From Liquidambar formosana (lineage: Eukaryota > Streptophyta > Magnoliopsida > Saxifragales > Altingiaceae), in NCBI GenBank assembly GCA_039720395.1, contig CM077820.1, forward strand, positions 55,124,196 through 55,188,195: a DNA stretch of 64,000 nucleotides. Reading direction: 5' to 3'. A program made the position numbers and the translations under genes. This document shows positions 47,301 to 64,000 of this stretch, in pieces (the first letter of the stretch is position 1; each line of letters opens with the position of its first letter). The notes under the pieces were generated by a model, which was not told the DNA's origin, made no database searches, and saw nothing but the letters and a program-made list of their open reading frames with translations.

Positions 47301-50300
47301 ATGCTTGCTGGGCCTTGTCTTATCTTTCTGATGGCCCAAACGACAAAATTCAGGCTGTGATTGAGGCAGGTGTTTGTCCACGACTTGTGGAGCTTCTGCT
47401 GTAGGTTCTGAACTTTTTATATTCTATACAAACTTTTGAATTTTGGTGTCGCTTTCCATTTGCGTTCATCACTTAATTTTCCAGAAATTGACAGTTGTGG
47501 TCTCCAGAAATTTTCTCCTTTTTGATAATCACATGAATATTTTGCCAGTATCTACATGAGATATATACATTTATTCCAGAATTTTGAATCTTGCTCCTTT
47601 ATATTTTATATTTGTGGGACTAGTTAGACTTCTGGTACCATCTTTTTTAATTTTTTAATTTTTTTTTCCAGTCAACCATCACCTACAGTTCTTATACCTG
47701 CTCTCCGAACAGTGGGAAACATTGTCACGGGTGATGACACTCAAACTCAGGTGATTATAGTATCTTTATATGCGAACTAGATTCTCACCATAACATCATC
47801 TCTGTGAAAGATTACTATCATCATCTTTCCATCATACCTTTGTAATGATGTTGGTAACGGCAACAATATTAAAATTGATTCTAACAATAAAAATTATAAT
47901 ATGACTATTGTAAATATTACTTATTTACCATTATTGTTATAACATTTTGTGAATATTGATCAAGAAAATGGTGGAGGGAAAATCACTTCCTAGCAAAGGA
48001 TTCTAATTTCCGGTTGGGTGGGATATAAAAGAATCTTTAAAAAAAAAAAAAAAAAAAAAATCTTTCAGATTTATGCTTCTCATTTGGTTGCTTCTAAATG
48101 TGATTTGTGGAGCCTTTAAATGTTGGAGCATCTTGTATAGGTGAAGAGGTTTTGAAACCTCTTTGACCAGAAGTTAAAATATCCAAAATTGTACCACCAG
48201 ACCTTGTGGCCTAGTGGTATTGGGTGGAGTAGAGGTGTGGGTAGTCTAGGGCTCAAGTACCTCCAGTTTGTTTTTGTTTTTTGTTTTGTCTTGTTTTCTT
48301 GTCTTTTTTTGTTTTGTTTTCTTGTTTTTGTTTTTCCAAAAAACAACCAAAGGTGTCTGCTTTGCTTGTTCTTATTCAGAGGCAGAAGCTAGTCGACTCT
48401 ATGCAGTCACTAGTCTGTGAGTTTATATCTGAAACCTCCAATTCTTATCCACGCTCTTTCATTGAGGTTTAGGCCATGTTTGTTTAGTTGGAATGGAATG
48501 GATGGGAATGGAATGTGATTCCATGCTTGAAGTAGTCTGAAATAAAAATGAATCTGAAATGGCTATTTAAACACACTATTTGATTTTATTCCCATTCAAA
48601 TTACCTCATCTAAACATGTTGCTTGGAATGAATTGGAATGAGATTCCATTCCATCCATTCCATTCCAACTAAACAAACATGGCCTTAATGTAAAAGGTTT
48701 TAATTGATGTTGGGATTTTTTATCTTCCTTTTTAACTACACCATTATTCCCCTGTAAGGAAAAAAAAGTTTCTTGGTGAGATAACTGCTAGCAATACCCA
48801 TCCTATTGACTTGTTGCAATTAATTATCTCTTAAGTTTATTCCTTGGTTAGTCACTGAGGTTTTCACATGTGCTCCATGGAGAAAAGTTCAACTGTTATT
48901 ATGGGTTGTTTTAAGAATCTCAGCCTTAGGTTACAATCACTATATAGCTAGATCTTGGACTTTACAAACAAGTTAATCTAAATTGAAGTGCAAACTATTA
49001 GGATTATCTGTGGCAACACTGATTAGCTATTGGACCACCGATGTTAGTGTAGCCATCTTTTACATATTTTTATTCCCCAGCTCTTGTCCCTTCTTGGAAA
49101 ATCAGATGGAAACTAAGTTTTTTTTTTTTTAATAACATGTCAAAGATTTTCACCACATGAACTATGCAGTATTTAGCCAATGAGGGCAGAAATGATCTTA
49201 TTTTTAGCCAGCGAGTTGTAACCATCTTCAAGATGGGTAGATCTCTTAATATAATTTGGGCAGTGCTGGAGGAGAGTTGCTGCACTGCCCTTCCTAATAC
49301 CTGCAATTGGAATGACCTAAGACAATTAGGGTCTCTTAAGACTTCCTTATCTTTTGAAAGGCTATGATGCTAAGATATCCTATAACATTTCAAGCAGTAC
49401 CATTTAAAACCTTAATTATGATCTATAAAATATCAATTATGATTCATATTACTCAGGAAACAAAAATTGATTCTTTAAAGTAACAAGAACTTCTAAAAAA
49501 GACCTAGTAAGTTAGTTTATATTCTTTATACTCCCTGTATACCGGCCCAAGGCCCTTTCCTTTTCTTTAATGAAGTTTTACGTATAAAATCTCTCTCTCT
49601 CTCTTCTCTCTGTCTCTCTCTTAGTCTTGTGTTTGTGTGTGTTCGAACTTAAATTGTTGCATTTTCTTTTCCTCTCACAGCAAGAAAATAATTTTTCTTC
49701 TATATTTTTCAGTTTGTGATTGACAACCAAGTGCTCCCGTGTCTCTATCAACTTCTCACACAAAATCACAAAAAAAGCATCAAGAAAGAAGCTTGTTGGA
49801 CTATCTCAAATATCACTGCAGGGAATAAAGGACAGATACAGGTAGAGGATTCTTGGTACTTCTCTTTCTTGTATGAAGATTCTTATGTGTGTCATAATTG
49901 TCGTGTACATGGTGCACACTTCTTAGCTGTAATACCAGAATGACGTCCTTTTGGTTTCATGTCTCTGTTTGGATCAACCACCACCATCAGATAAAAAAAA
50001 ACTGATGGTGTGATTTGTTGGCAGAAATAATTGGTCATTGAAACTGTACTCTGATAATCATTAGTGCACAGGTGTTTTCTTGTGACATGTTATGGAAAAT
50101 TTGTGTTACAATTGGTTGCCTCATCAAACTAGATGATTGATAGTAAGTCCATGTGATTGGAACTTGTAATGTTGGTAATCTTTTCCAAGTTATGTTTCCA
50201 TTAACGTAGGGTAAATTGCTTCTTAAACATTTGGGTGTATGTTGTTTCCACCATATTATTCAATGAAAAGGAAGCACATGCATAACCATAGCTGTTTCTG

Positions 50301-51766
50301 TGTGAAGCCACACCTTTTCATCTGTTACCTCTGAGGCTCTGAGTTTTCTGTATGTTCTGTTTGATGCTATGAGAATGTTATTTAGTGCACTAGTTTTAAC
50401 TATTATCTGCCAGTTGAGAGTTTATATTTCTGCCATGAAAGGACTTCCTCTGAAAAGAGCCAAAGAGAATGTTATTTAGTGCACAAGTTTTAACTATTAC
50501 CTGTACATTTCCGTTGAACAGGCGGTTATTGAGGCTAATATTATCCTCCCTTTAGTACACCTACTCCAACACGCAGAATTTGACATCAAGAAGGAGGCTG
50601 CCTGGGCTATCTCAAATGCCACCTCTGGAGGAGCTCATGAACAGATACAGTACGTTTTTGTTCATTACTCTTTTCATTTTTGATGTTTTATTTTCTATTA
50701 CACATGCATGCTCCTAAATTTAGAGCTAAATGGACTATTGGTATGCCTCTCCCGTTTGTAGACCCCTCTTTATCCTTTCCTTCATTTTTCACTTTTCCCT
50801 TTTCCCACTTGTTAAATATCAACAACTGAACCAACCATCTAATTGATACAAATACCAAACCAATGCTTTTGGGTTAAGGTCACGATATTTGTAAGTGTAG
50901 TCAATAACCACAAGGGATAGCTCAGTTGGCAAGGGACAACGCCTCAAGAAGCGGAGGTGAGTTCAACTCTTGCTAACCGCTTGGGGCCACCCAAACAATG
51001 TTTCCATGGTTCTTATGGGCCTTGGTCTTACCTAGTCTTTGTGGGATGTGGGGTCTTACATGGGCCCGAGGTTTGCCTGAAGGGTTTCCCTATTATCCAA
51101 AAAAAATTAAAAAAATAAATAAAATAGTAGAGTGTAGACGTGTAGTTATTGTTGAAACTTGAAAGTGAGGGGTGGCAGCTTATGATGTTAACTTCTATCA
51201 ACAACAACAGTGAATTTTCTGGCTCTAGTCCTCTTGGAAAGGGTGCTGAGAGGGGTGCCGAGAGACCTCACAAATCAAAACTTAAGTTTCCTATTCATTA
51301 TATTCATATTTAGAGTTCACCCTATATTTTGCAAAGCAATGCTCGAAACCAATCCTCAATCTATTTATGTGATCTGTGTTGCAGATTCTTGGTGAGCCAA
51401 GGTTGCATAAAGCCACTTTGTGATCTTCTAGTCTGTCCAGACCCCAGAATTGTGACGGTGTGCCTTGAGGGGCTTGAGAACATTCTAAAGGTGGGTGAAG
51501 CTGACAAAGAAACAGGAATGAATGGTGGAATCAATCTATATGCGCAAATGATTGATGAATGTGAGGGATTGGATAAGATTGAGCATCTGCAGACCCATGA
51601 CAACAATGAGATTTATGAGAAGGCTGTGAAACTCTTGGAGAAATATTGGGCTGAGGAAGAAGAGGAAGTGCAGAATCCCCAAGATGGCGGGGATGGAAAT
51701 CAACAGGGTTTTGGATTTGGATCTAGCCAGCCTAACCTTCCCTCTGGTGGCTTCAAATTTGGGTGA
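42869..51766 (+). CDS. IMPA-4: importin alpha (IMPA-4 type), 10 exons, with a one-base lesion in exon 5
   Basis: Nuclear import adaptor that binds cargo nuclear localisation signals through ARM repeats and importin beta through its N-terminal IBB domain. Exons: 42869-43090, 45394-45490, 45582-45673, 45778-45909, 46888-47074, 47237-47400, 47672-47750, 49713-49841, 50522-50649, 51385-51766. All introns are GT/AG and phases agree. Protein about 536 residues, close to the usual 530-540. Exon 1 is the IBB ([20 protein letters not shown]). ARM motifs include [49 protein letters not shown] and [13 protein letters not shown]. The C-terminus is acidic, then glycine-rich. Exon 5 has 187 bases instead of 186: an extra G at 47023 breaks the Trp codon of the expected [10 protein letters not shown] and would stop the protein near residue 230. 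Assembly error or real lesion is unresolved. Confidence 0.9.
43100..43620 (+). repeat. degenerate repeat in importin alpha intron 1
   Basis: A motif close to CTGTTTGGTTGCTGAGAAAA occurs near 43153, 43325 and 43505, about 171 and 180 bp apart. Around copies two and three the similarity extends over 100 bp (taatattcgggttctg, tggggtttcacagg). The motif also occurs three times in the first intron of the next gene. Confidence 0.65.
43640..45393. other. rest of importin alpha intron 1
   Basis: This intron is 2.3 kb. Bases 43740-44800 read like inserted foreign DNA of unknown type. They contain a 29-C tract at 44275-44303, with ccatagtatcccc and ggggaactatgg forming an inverted repeat around it. 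No coding family recognised. Confidence 0.4.
46151..46299. mobile_element. MITE in importin alpha intron 4
   Basis: A 149-bp element with about 45-bp inverted ends: gggggaattttaaattggtc on the left and its imperfect inverse (gaccaatctaaaattccccc type) on the right, continuing through gggaaaataatta. Flanking tttata words on both sides may be the target duplication. Confidence 0.75.
48195..48345 (+). mobile_element. tRNA-derived SINE in importin alpha intron 7
   Basis: ccttgtggcctagtggta matches a Pol III A box and gggctcaagtacctcc, about 35 bp later, matches a B box. The tail is a TTTTG-rich run. These are the marks of a plant tRNA-derived SINE; a target duplication was not clear. Confidence 0.55.
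48472..48684. mobile_element. Tourist-like (PIF/Harbinger) MITE in importin alpha intron 7
   Basis: The ends are long, nearly perfect inverted repeats starting ggccatgtttgtttagttgg, with ggaatggaatgg following. TTA target duplications lie at 48469-48471 and 48685-48687. The length of 213 bp, lack of coding and TTA duplication fit Tourist elements. Confidence 0.85.
50911..51120 (+). mobile_element. tRNA-derived SINE in importin alpha intron 9
   Basis: agggatagctcagttggcaa is an excellent A box and aggtgagttcaactctt a B box, about 30 bp apart as in a tRNA. A non-tRNA body of about 110 bp follows, then an A-rich tail (51098-51124). The anticodon arm does not fold as a tRNA, so it is a SINE rather than a tRNA gene. 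Confidence 0.72.
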
Positions 51767-53467
51767 AGTAGCTTCTGAGGGGTCTGATTTCTTGTTTTGT
51801 AGGCTTCTTTCCTCGTTTGAACGGGTTTTTAGACTTAAATATTTCCCTCGTGGCCAAGGGTCAGGGTTTTTGGTCTGGCACATGGGCTTTACTTGTCTAA
51901 GGAATTTATTAGAAGTGTAAGGCTTTAACTTGTGGTTTTCATTTTTCATTTGTATTTCTATATTTCATAGGAAAGAATCATCCTGTGATTGGTTTTATGG
52001 GAAATTACTATCAGCCTCTTCCCAGGGAGTCCTATATTTTCTGATTACTTGAAGTCCTGGACCAATGGGATTTTGGAAACAAGTTTACTGATGCTGCAGA
52101 AAATCAATTGAGAATCAAGCTCTTTCTCATTGCATTATTCACATGTAGAACGTTATTCCATACAGGGAATATTGATTTGAGAGTTGGCATTTTAAAATGA
52201 AGATGATCCTTCAGTTCATCAGTAGGTCAAGGGGACACAAGATACAGCGAGGCTTGGGGCAACTGCAGCGTTTCTGCACAAGGTGGTGAGAGCAATATAA
52301 GCGTCTTGGAACTATTAAACACATGCAGTACAAAAACCTAGCAAGGTCCGGATGACAAAATTAGGGTTTCTAAATTATGCAGCATTAGCTCTGGTTAAAC
52401 AATGACCTGGACTTAAGAGTTCAGGGCAAACACAATGGCTTCTATGGCCTTTGCAATGGTTGGTTTTCCTTTTCCTCTATAATTTTTGTTCTCTGAGTTC
52501 CTCTTGTCTGCTTGTTTCTGCATCAAAAATTGGCTAAGAGCAGCTATACATTTTAGAAAATTCGCATAAAGCAAAATACATACAGAACTCTAGAAACTGT
52601 AGGGAGTCGTGCTTCTAAGATACTGATCTTACCAAACTAGGTTTGCTCTTTCCTTTCCTCCATACACAGAAAGTTGTGCTCCTAAAGTCCATGCATAAGT
52701 GGACTGAGCTAGCCTAGGAAAAAAAAATGCTGGACTGAACAGTCATCAAATCAATTAAACTCATAAATAGACGTGTATATTATAAAAAGCTGATTGCTAC
52801 CTCGGCAATCATCGAACAGTAGCAAAAACATAAGCGCCCTTCTATCTCCACTAGATGCATGAGGTCATGAATCGCAGTTGCCCTCTGGGTGAGGCATTGT
52901 GCTAAAATCTTCTGTGATCATGTTGAATACAATGATGGACTCAGAGCAAGGGGGATGATCAATTCCTTCTATCATCCAGTGTAATGCTTCATTTAAGATT
53001 ACACGACCCGAGCACTCTGTATTCTCGATATTGCTGAAGTAATTGTAGTTTTAAATATAGAAAAATGATATATTATAAAGTAAAATAATCTTGCTTTGAA
53101 TAACAAACATTTTGAGACTTCCCAAAACGAAAATTGTTGCCAAACTAAATGGGATGGAGGGAGTAACAAAATTATTGAAAATGAAAATCGTTTTTTGAAA
53201 AAATAAACCTGAAAATGTTTTCGCAAACCAAACAGGCCCTTATATTCTATTGAAGTCAATTCTGTTGAATTTAGAACTGGTTCCACACAGCGTGTGACAC
53301 TGATTGACCTAATAAAAGTCCTTAATAACCCTGATTAGCCACTGTAGCAAGAACTGTTAAGCACACAACTGTAGAGAAGTCGTGTCCCCTTAGGCCCTTA
53401 CCAAACTAGGGTATCAGTCGTTCCCTGCAAATACAAGAACAATACGTCACTGTAAGCATTCTCAGCA
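51767..53467. other. spacer between importin alpha and STR6
   Basis: The first 200-300 bp are probably the importin alpha 3' UTR. At 53147-53167 actaaatgggatggaggg matches one end of a Stowaway MITE (ctccctccatcccatttag inverted) with no visible partner. A second inverted-repeat-like end, aaaccaaacagggccctta type, lies near 53228-53242. No gene is seen. The last part is the STR6 promoter and leader. Confidence 0.5.
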
Positions 53468-61205
<7,738 letters not shown>

Positions 61206-61831
61206 TATCCTGGTTCAGATTTTGTGCTATTCACCTGATGAGTACGAAAGGCCGTTCACCATTATTGCCCAATGTTTTGAGCCTGTGAGAGCCACTGATT
61301 TGTGCTCTTACGTCAGACCACCTATGCAAATGAAATTTCTCAGACTTTACAAAAAGGTCATGGGATTAGTTGTCTTTGTATTGGTGTTTGGGTTTATTCA
61401 GGTAGGTTAGAATAATTATATGCTTTATTATGGATTTCAAAATTTTGTTGAGTTGAGCTGCAAGAAAACAATGAGATCTAAAGACCAATCTCTTTAAATA
61501 ATGTAGACATTGCTCATCAATTCAATCGGAGCGTGTTTGAGTTAAGGTTGTTTGATTGTTCTGTATCGTTTTTGCCTTCTGTTTTACTCAACAGGAAAAA
61601 TGGAAACACCGTGGGAAAATGCATTTGGTACATTTTCTCGCTAGAGTTTTGTCTGCATTATAAATCTGCCGATCCTAGAGCATGAGAGAACAGCGGAACG
61701 TCCTCTCCCACCAATAGCATTTCGCCACATCACTATCTTATGGTCTTAATTCATGACTTGGGCTCTCCTTGTTTTCAGTAAAAGGCTTTCTCGTCCATTG
61801 GAACATATACCTCTCGAAGTACCTATTAAAA

Positions 61832-61863
<32 letters not shown>

Positions 61864-62234
61864 CTTTATCTTTATGTAAAGCATGCTTTCAATAAAACTA
61901 AAAGCACTATTAATAATGGCGCTTTCAAAAAACAAAAGGGCGTCAATAAAACTAAAAGTCCTATTACTAATAACGCTTTCATGTAAATTAAAACCGGTAG
62001 TAGCAATGGTGCTTTCAATAAAGCTAAAAGTGCTTTTATAAAAAAAAACGCTTTCTAATCTAACTCAATTTCAGGTCCGACCCGGCCCATTGCCTCACCC
62101 CTGCCAAAACCCTAAACTGAGAATGAAATGCACATATGTGCCATAAGGTGTTGATACGTGAGCATTGTAGAAACAAAATCAATCAATCCAAAGAACTTGA
62201 GTAGGAACCAAAGAAAGCGCGGGAAAGCGAACCA
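61206..62234. other. spacer between STR6 and ICP55
   Basis: STR6 3' UTR, an (AT)n tract at about 61832-61857, a minisatellite at 61885-62040, then the ICP55 promoter and leader. No gene seen. Confidence 0.5.
61885..62040. repeat. 36-bp degenerate minisatellite
   Basis: Units begin gctttcaataaaactaaaag or variants at 61885, 61921, 61975 and 62011. Three spacings are 36, 54 and 36 bp; the second unit has an 18-bp addition. The repeat sits within about 200-350 bp of the ICP55 start codon, in its likely promoter. Confidence 0.75.
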
Positions 62235-64000
62235 ATGCAGATTCTCGTCAGAAAACTACTACAGAGGATTCAGTTCAATCATGTACGTACAGTTTCTCAT
62301 CTCCAATTTCATAAACTTCTCTTCTTCCTCTTCTTCTTCTTCGTTGAAAGTGCTCTGTTTTTGTTTTTGTTTTTGCGTTTTATGTGATTTTTTGATTGTT
62401 TTACTAAGTGGGTACTTCTCAAAACAATCGATTCGGTTGACAATCATCTCATTTATATAATTCGTATAGTTGTTTACTTTATGGCCTTTCTGTGTAGCTT
62501 TAAGTTTAAATTCGAAGGGAATTGTCAAAGATATTCAATGTAATTTGATTAGAAAAATTATCAATTTCAATATCATATATTTTGGGTTTTCCTTTTTTTG
62601 TTTTGTGGTAGAATATTTTGGGTTTTCTTCAAGGTAATATTTTTAGGCTTTAGTCAGTGACTTCCATTGCATTCCTGGTGCTAGTAATATTTGTGTAGAA
62701 AGTTCCTTAGTTACTTCACATAAAGTAATAAGAAGGCCATTATCCAGTGTTGATCTGTTGAGTGAAGGGTTAGCTCGATACATTCCTAATCTTCACTTTT
62801 AAATACAAACTGGCTACTCTCAAGACTCAAAGCTGGGCCTTCGTGCTTGGCAATCCAAGACTTTATCATTGCACCAGTCAATGGCTCCTACATGAAGTAA
62901 TGAATATGAATTTTTTTTTTTTTTTCCCCTACCTATGGCATCTTTAGATATCCCATGGAATTGAATGCCTCCATTAGTTTTTGCATAGCATTTGAAGCTG
63001 CAAATCCATGAGCGCATTTTGGCTATTTTAGAAAACTGGAACCATCTCTTCCAATTACGGTATAAGATCAGTTCTAAGATCTCTTGAAATGCCAATTTTC
63101 ACCATCATATTTGAGGGTAGCTACTGTTTTCTATAATGGTTCCATTAATGATGATTATTTGTGTATAAAACACAAAGGGGTCTAAGGGACATCCAGACAG
63201 GCCATTAGTGTTTACTTATAAAGTCACATTGGTTGCATCAATTCCAGTGGGCAGCATCATCGGTAACTTCTATTGTTTTATCCATCCTGAAAAAATGGGT
63301 GTGTGTGTGTGTGTTGTGATGCTCAATTTGGTTCAGTCTGATATATGGTGTTTGGTGAATTGGGATTTATAGGCTATTGGTCGCTGTGCCTATTCTACCA
63401 AGAAGGTCTTCGCTGTGGGGCAGCCAACTCCCGCATCTCACCCTCAGGTGATGCTTAACATCTACTATGTGATTTAAGTTAACAAAGTTTTTCTTCTTTT
63501 TTTTTCCTCATTATTTTTAATTACTAGCAAGGTGTTCACTTTTCTTGCTATGCACCAAAGTCACAAAATACTAGGAACATGTGAAAAGAAAATAAGCATA
63601 TAATGAAACTGCTATTTCATCATTACCTATCAAGTAAGTTTAGTTAGTAAGGATCTTTCTGGGAAAAATTGGCAATGCCAGTGTGGCAAGATCGTTGAAG
63701 TAGAAGATGGCTTTATGTTATGTGTAATATTTCTTTTTTCGTTTTGCTACTTTTTCCTTCATTTAATGAACTTTTGTTCCTTGTTTGCATTTGTAGTTAC
63801 TGAAGGAAGGGGAGATCACACCTGGTATAACTTGTGATGAATACATCTCAAGAAGGAAAAGATTGTTGGAGCTTCTTCCAGAGAAGAGTTTAGCCGTCAT
63901 TGCAGCTGCCCCTGTGAAAATGATGACTGATGTTGTGCCTTATCCATTTCGACAAGATGCTGATTATTTATATATTACTGGCTGCCAACAGCCTGGTGGT
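62235..64000 (+). CDS. ICP55: intermediate cleaving peptidase ICP55 (M24B aminopeptidase), 5' part
   Basis: Mitochondrial aminopeptidase that trims one N-terminal residue from imported proteins after presequence removal; family M24B, related to Xaa-Pro aminopeptidases. Visible exons: 62235-62282, 63373-63447, 63797 to beyond the window edge. Together they give 109 residues with consistent phases. Residues 1-41 are rich in Arg/Lys and lack acidic residues (MQILVRKLLQRIQFNH, then GRCAYSTKKV), as expected for a mitochondrial presequence. Residues 42-109 start the AMP_N domain (ITPGITCDEYISRRKRLLEL, then PYPFRQDADYLYITG). The metal-binding catalytic half lies outside the window. The start is the first in-frame ATG in a plausible leader and encodes the presequence, but its short first exon makes it less certain than the rest. 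Confidence 0.88.

Overview
This is a nuclear window from a flowering plant, almost certainly a eudicot. The evidence is intron-rich genes with plant-type GT/AG introns, AT-rich intergenic DNA, an F-box family with the plant F-box-associated domain, and plant-style hAT, MULE, Helitron, LINE, SINE and MITE elements. I cannot name the species.

Positions 1-40.3 kb hold a tandem array of F-box genes, all on the minus strand. I count nine copies, F1 to F9. F1 (226-1392) and F9 (39020-40321) keep full reading frames. F2 carries a hAT element and a frameshift. F3, F4, F5 and F6 carry frameshifts. F7 is a broken remnant with its own insertion. F8 carries two in-frame stops. The spaces between copies are mostly duplicated 3' flank that recurs beside several copies, so the array grew by duplicating gene plus flank. 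One orphan flank (18.43-18.85 kb) marks a copy whose coding part is gone. The predicted proteins would be SCF ubiquitin-ligase substrate receptors. No S-RNase gene is visible, so a self-incompatibility locus is not supported.

Between and inside the F-box copies are several mobile elements with readable ends. Three are hAT elements with 8-bp target duplications (3207-3917, 32436-32994, 33437-34139). There is also a fourth hAT-like insertion (25278-25611), a MULE-like element with internal minisatellites (22328-23980), foldback MITEs, LINE 3' ends and, at 41520-42507, a short Helitron.

Positions 42.8-64 kb are a conserved housekeeping block on the plus strand: importin alpha (10 exons), a rhodanese/serine-hydrolase fusion of the STR6 type (9 exons), and the first three exons of the mitochondrial peptidase ICP55. 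Arabidopsis has IMPA-4 (At1g09270), STR6 (At1g09280) and ICP55 (At1g09300) in the same order, so this is ancestral microsynteny and the F-box array is a lineage-specific expansion beside it. Introns of this block carry SINEs, MITEs, poly-C tracts and a repeated short motif in the first introns of both complete genes.

One caution: importin alpha exon 5 has a single extra base that would destroy a housekeeping protein. Three F-box copies also have single extra bases. Either single-base assembly errors are present or these are real lesions, so the one-base pseudogene calls are provisional. F3, F6, F7 and F8 have stronger evidence of decay.
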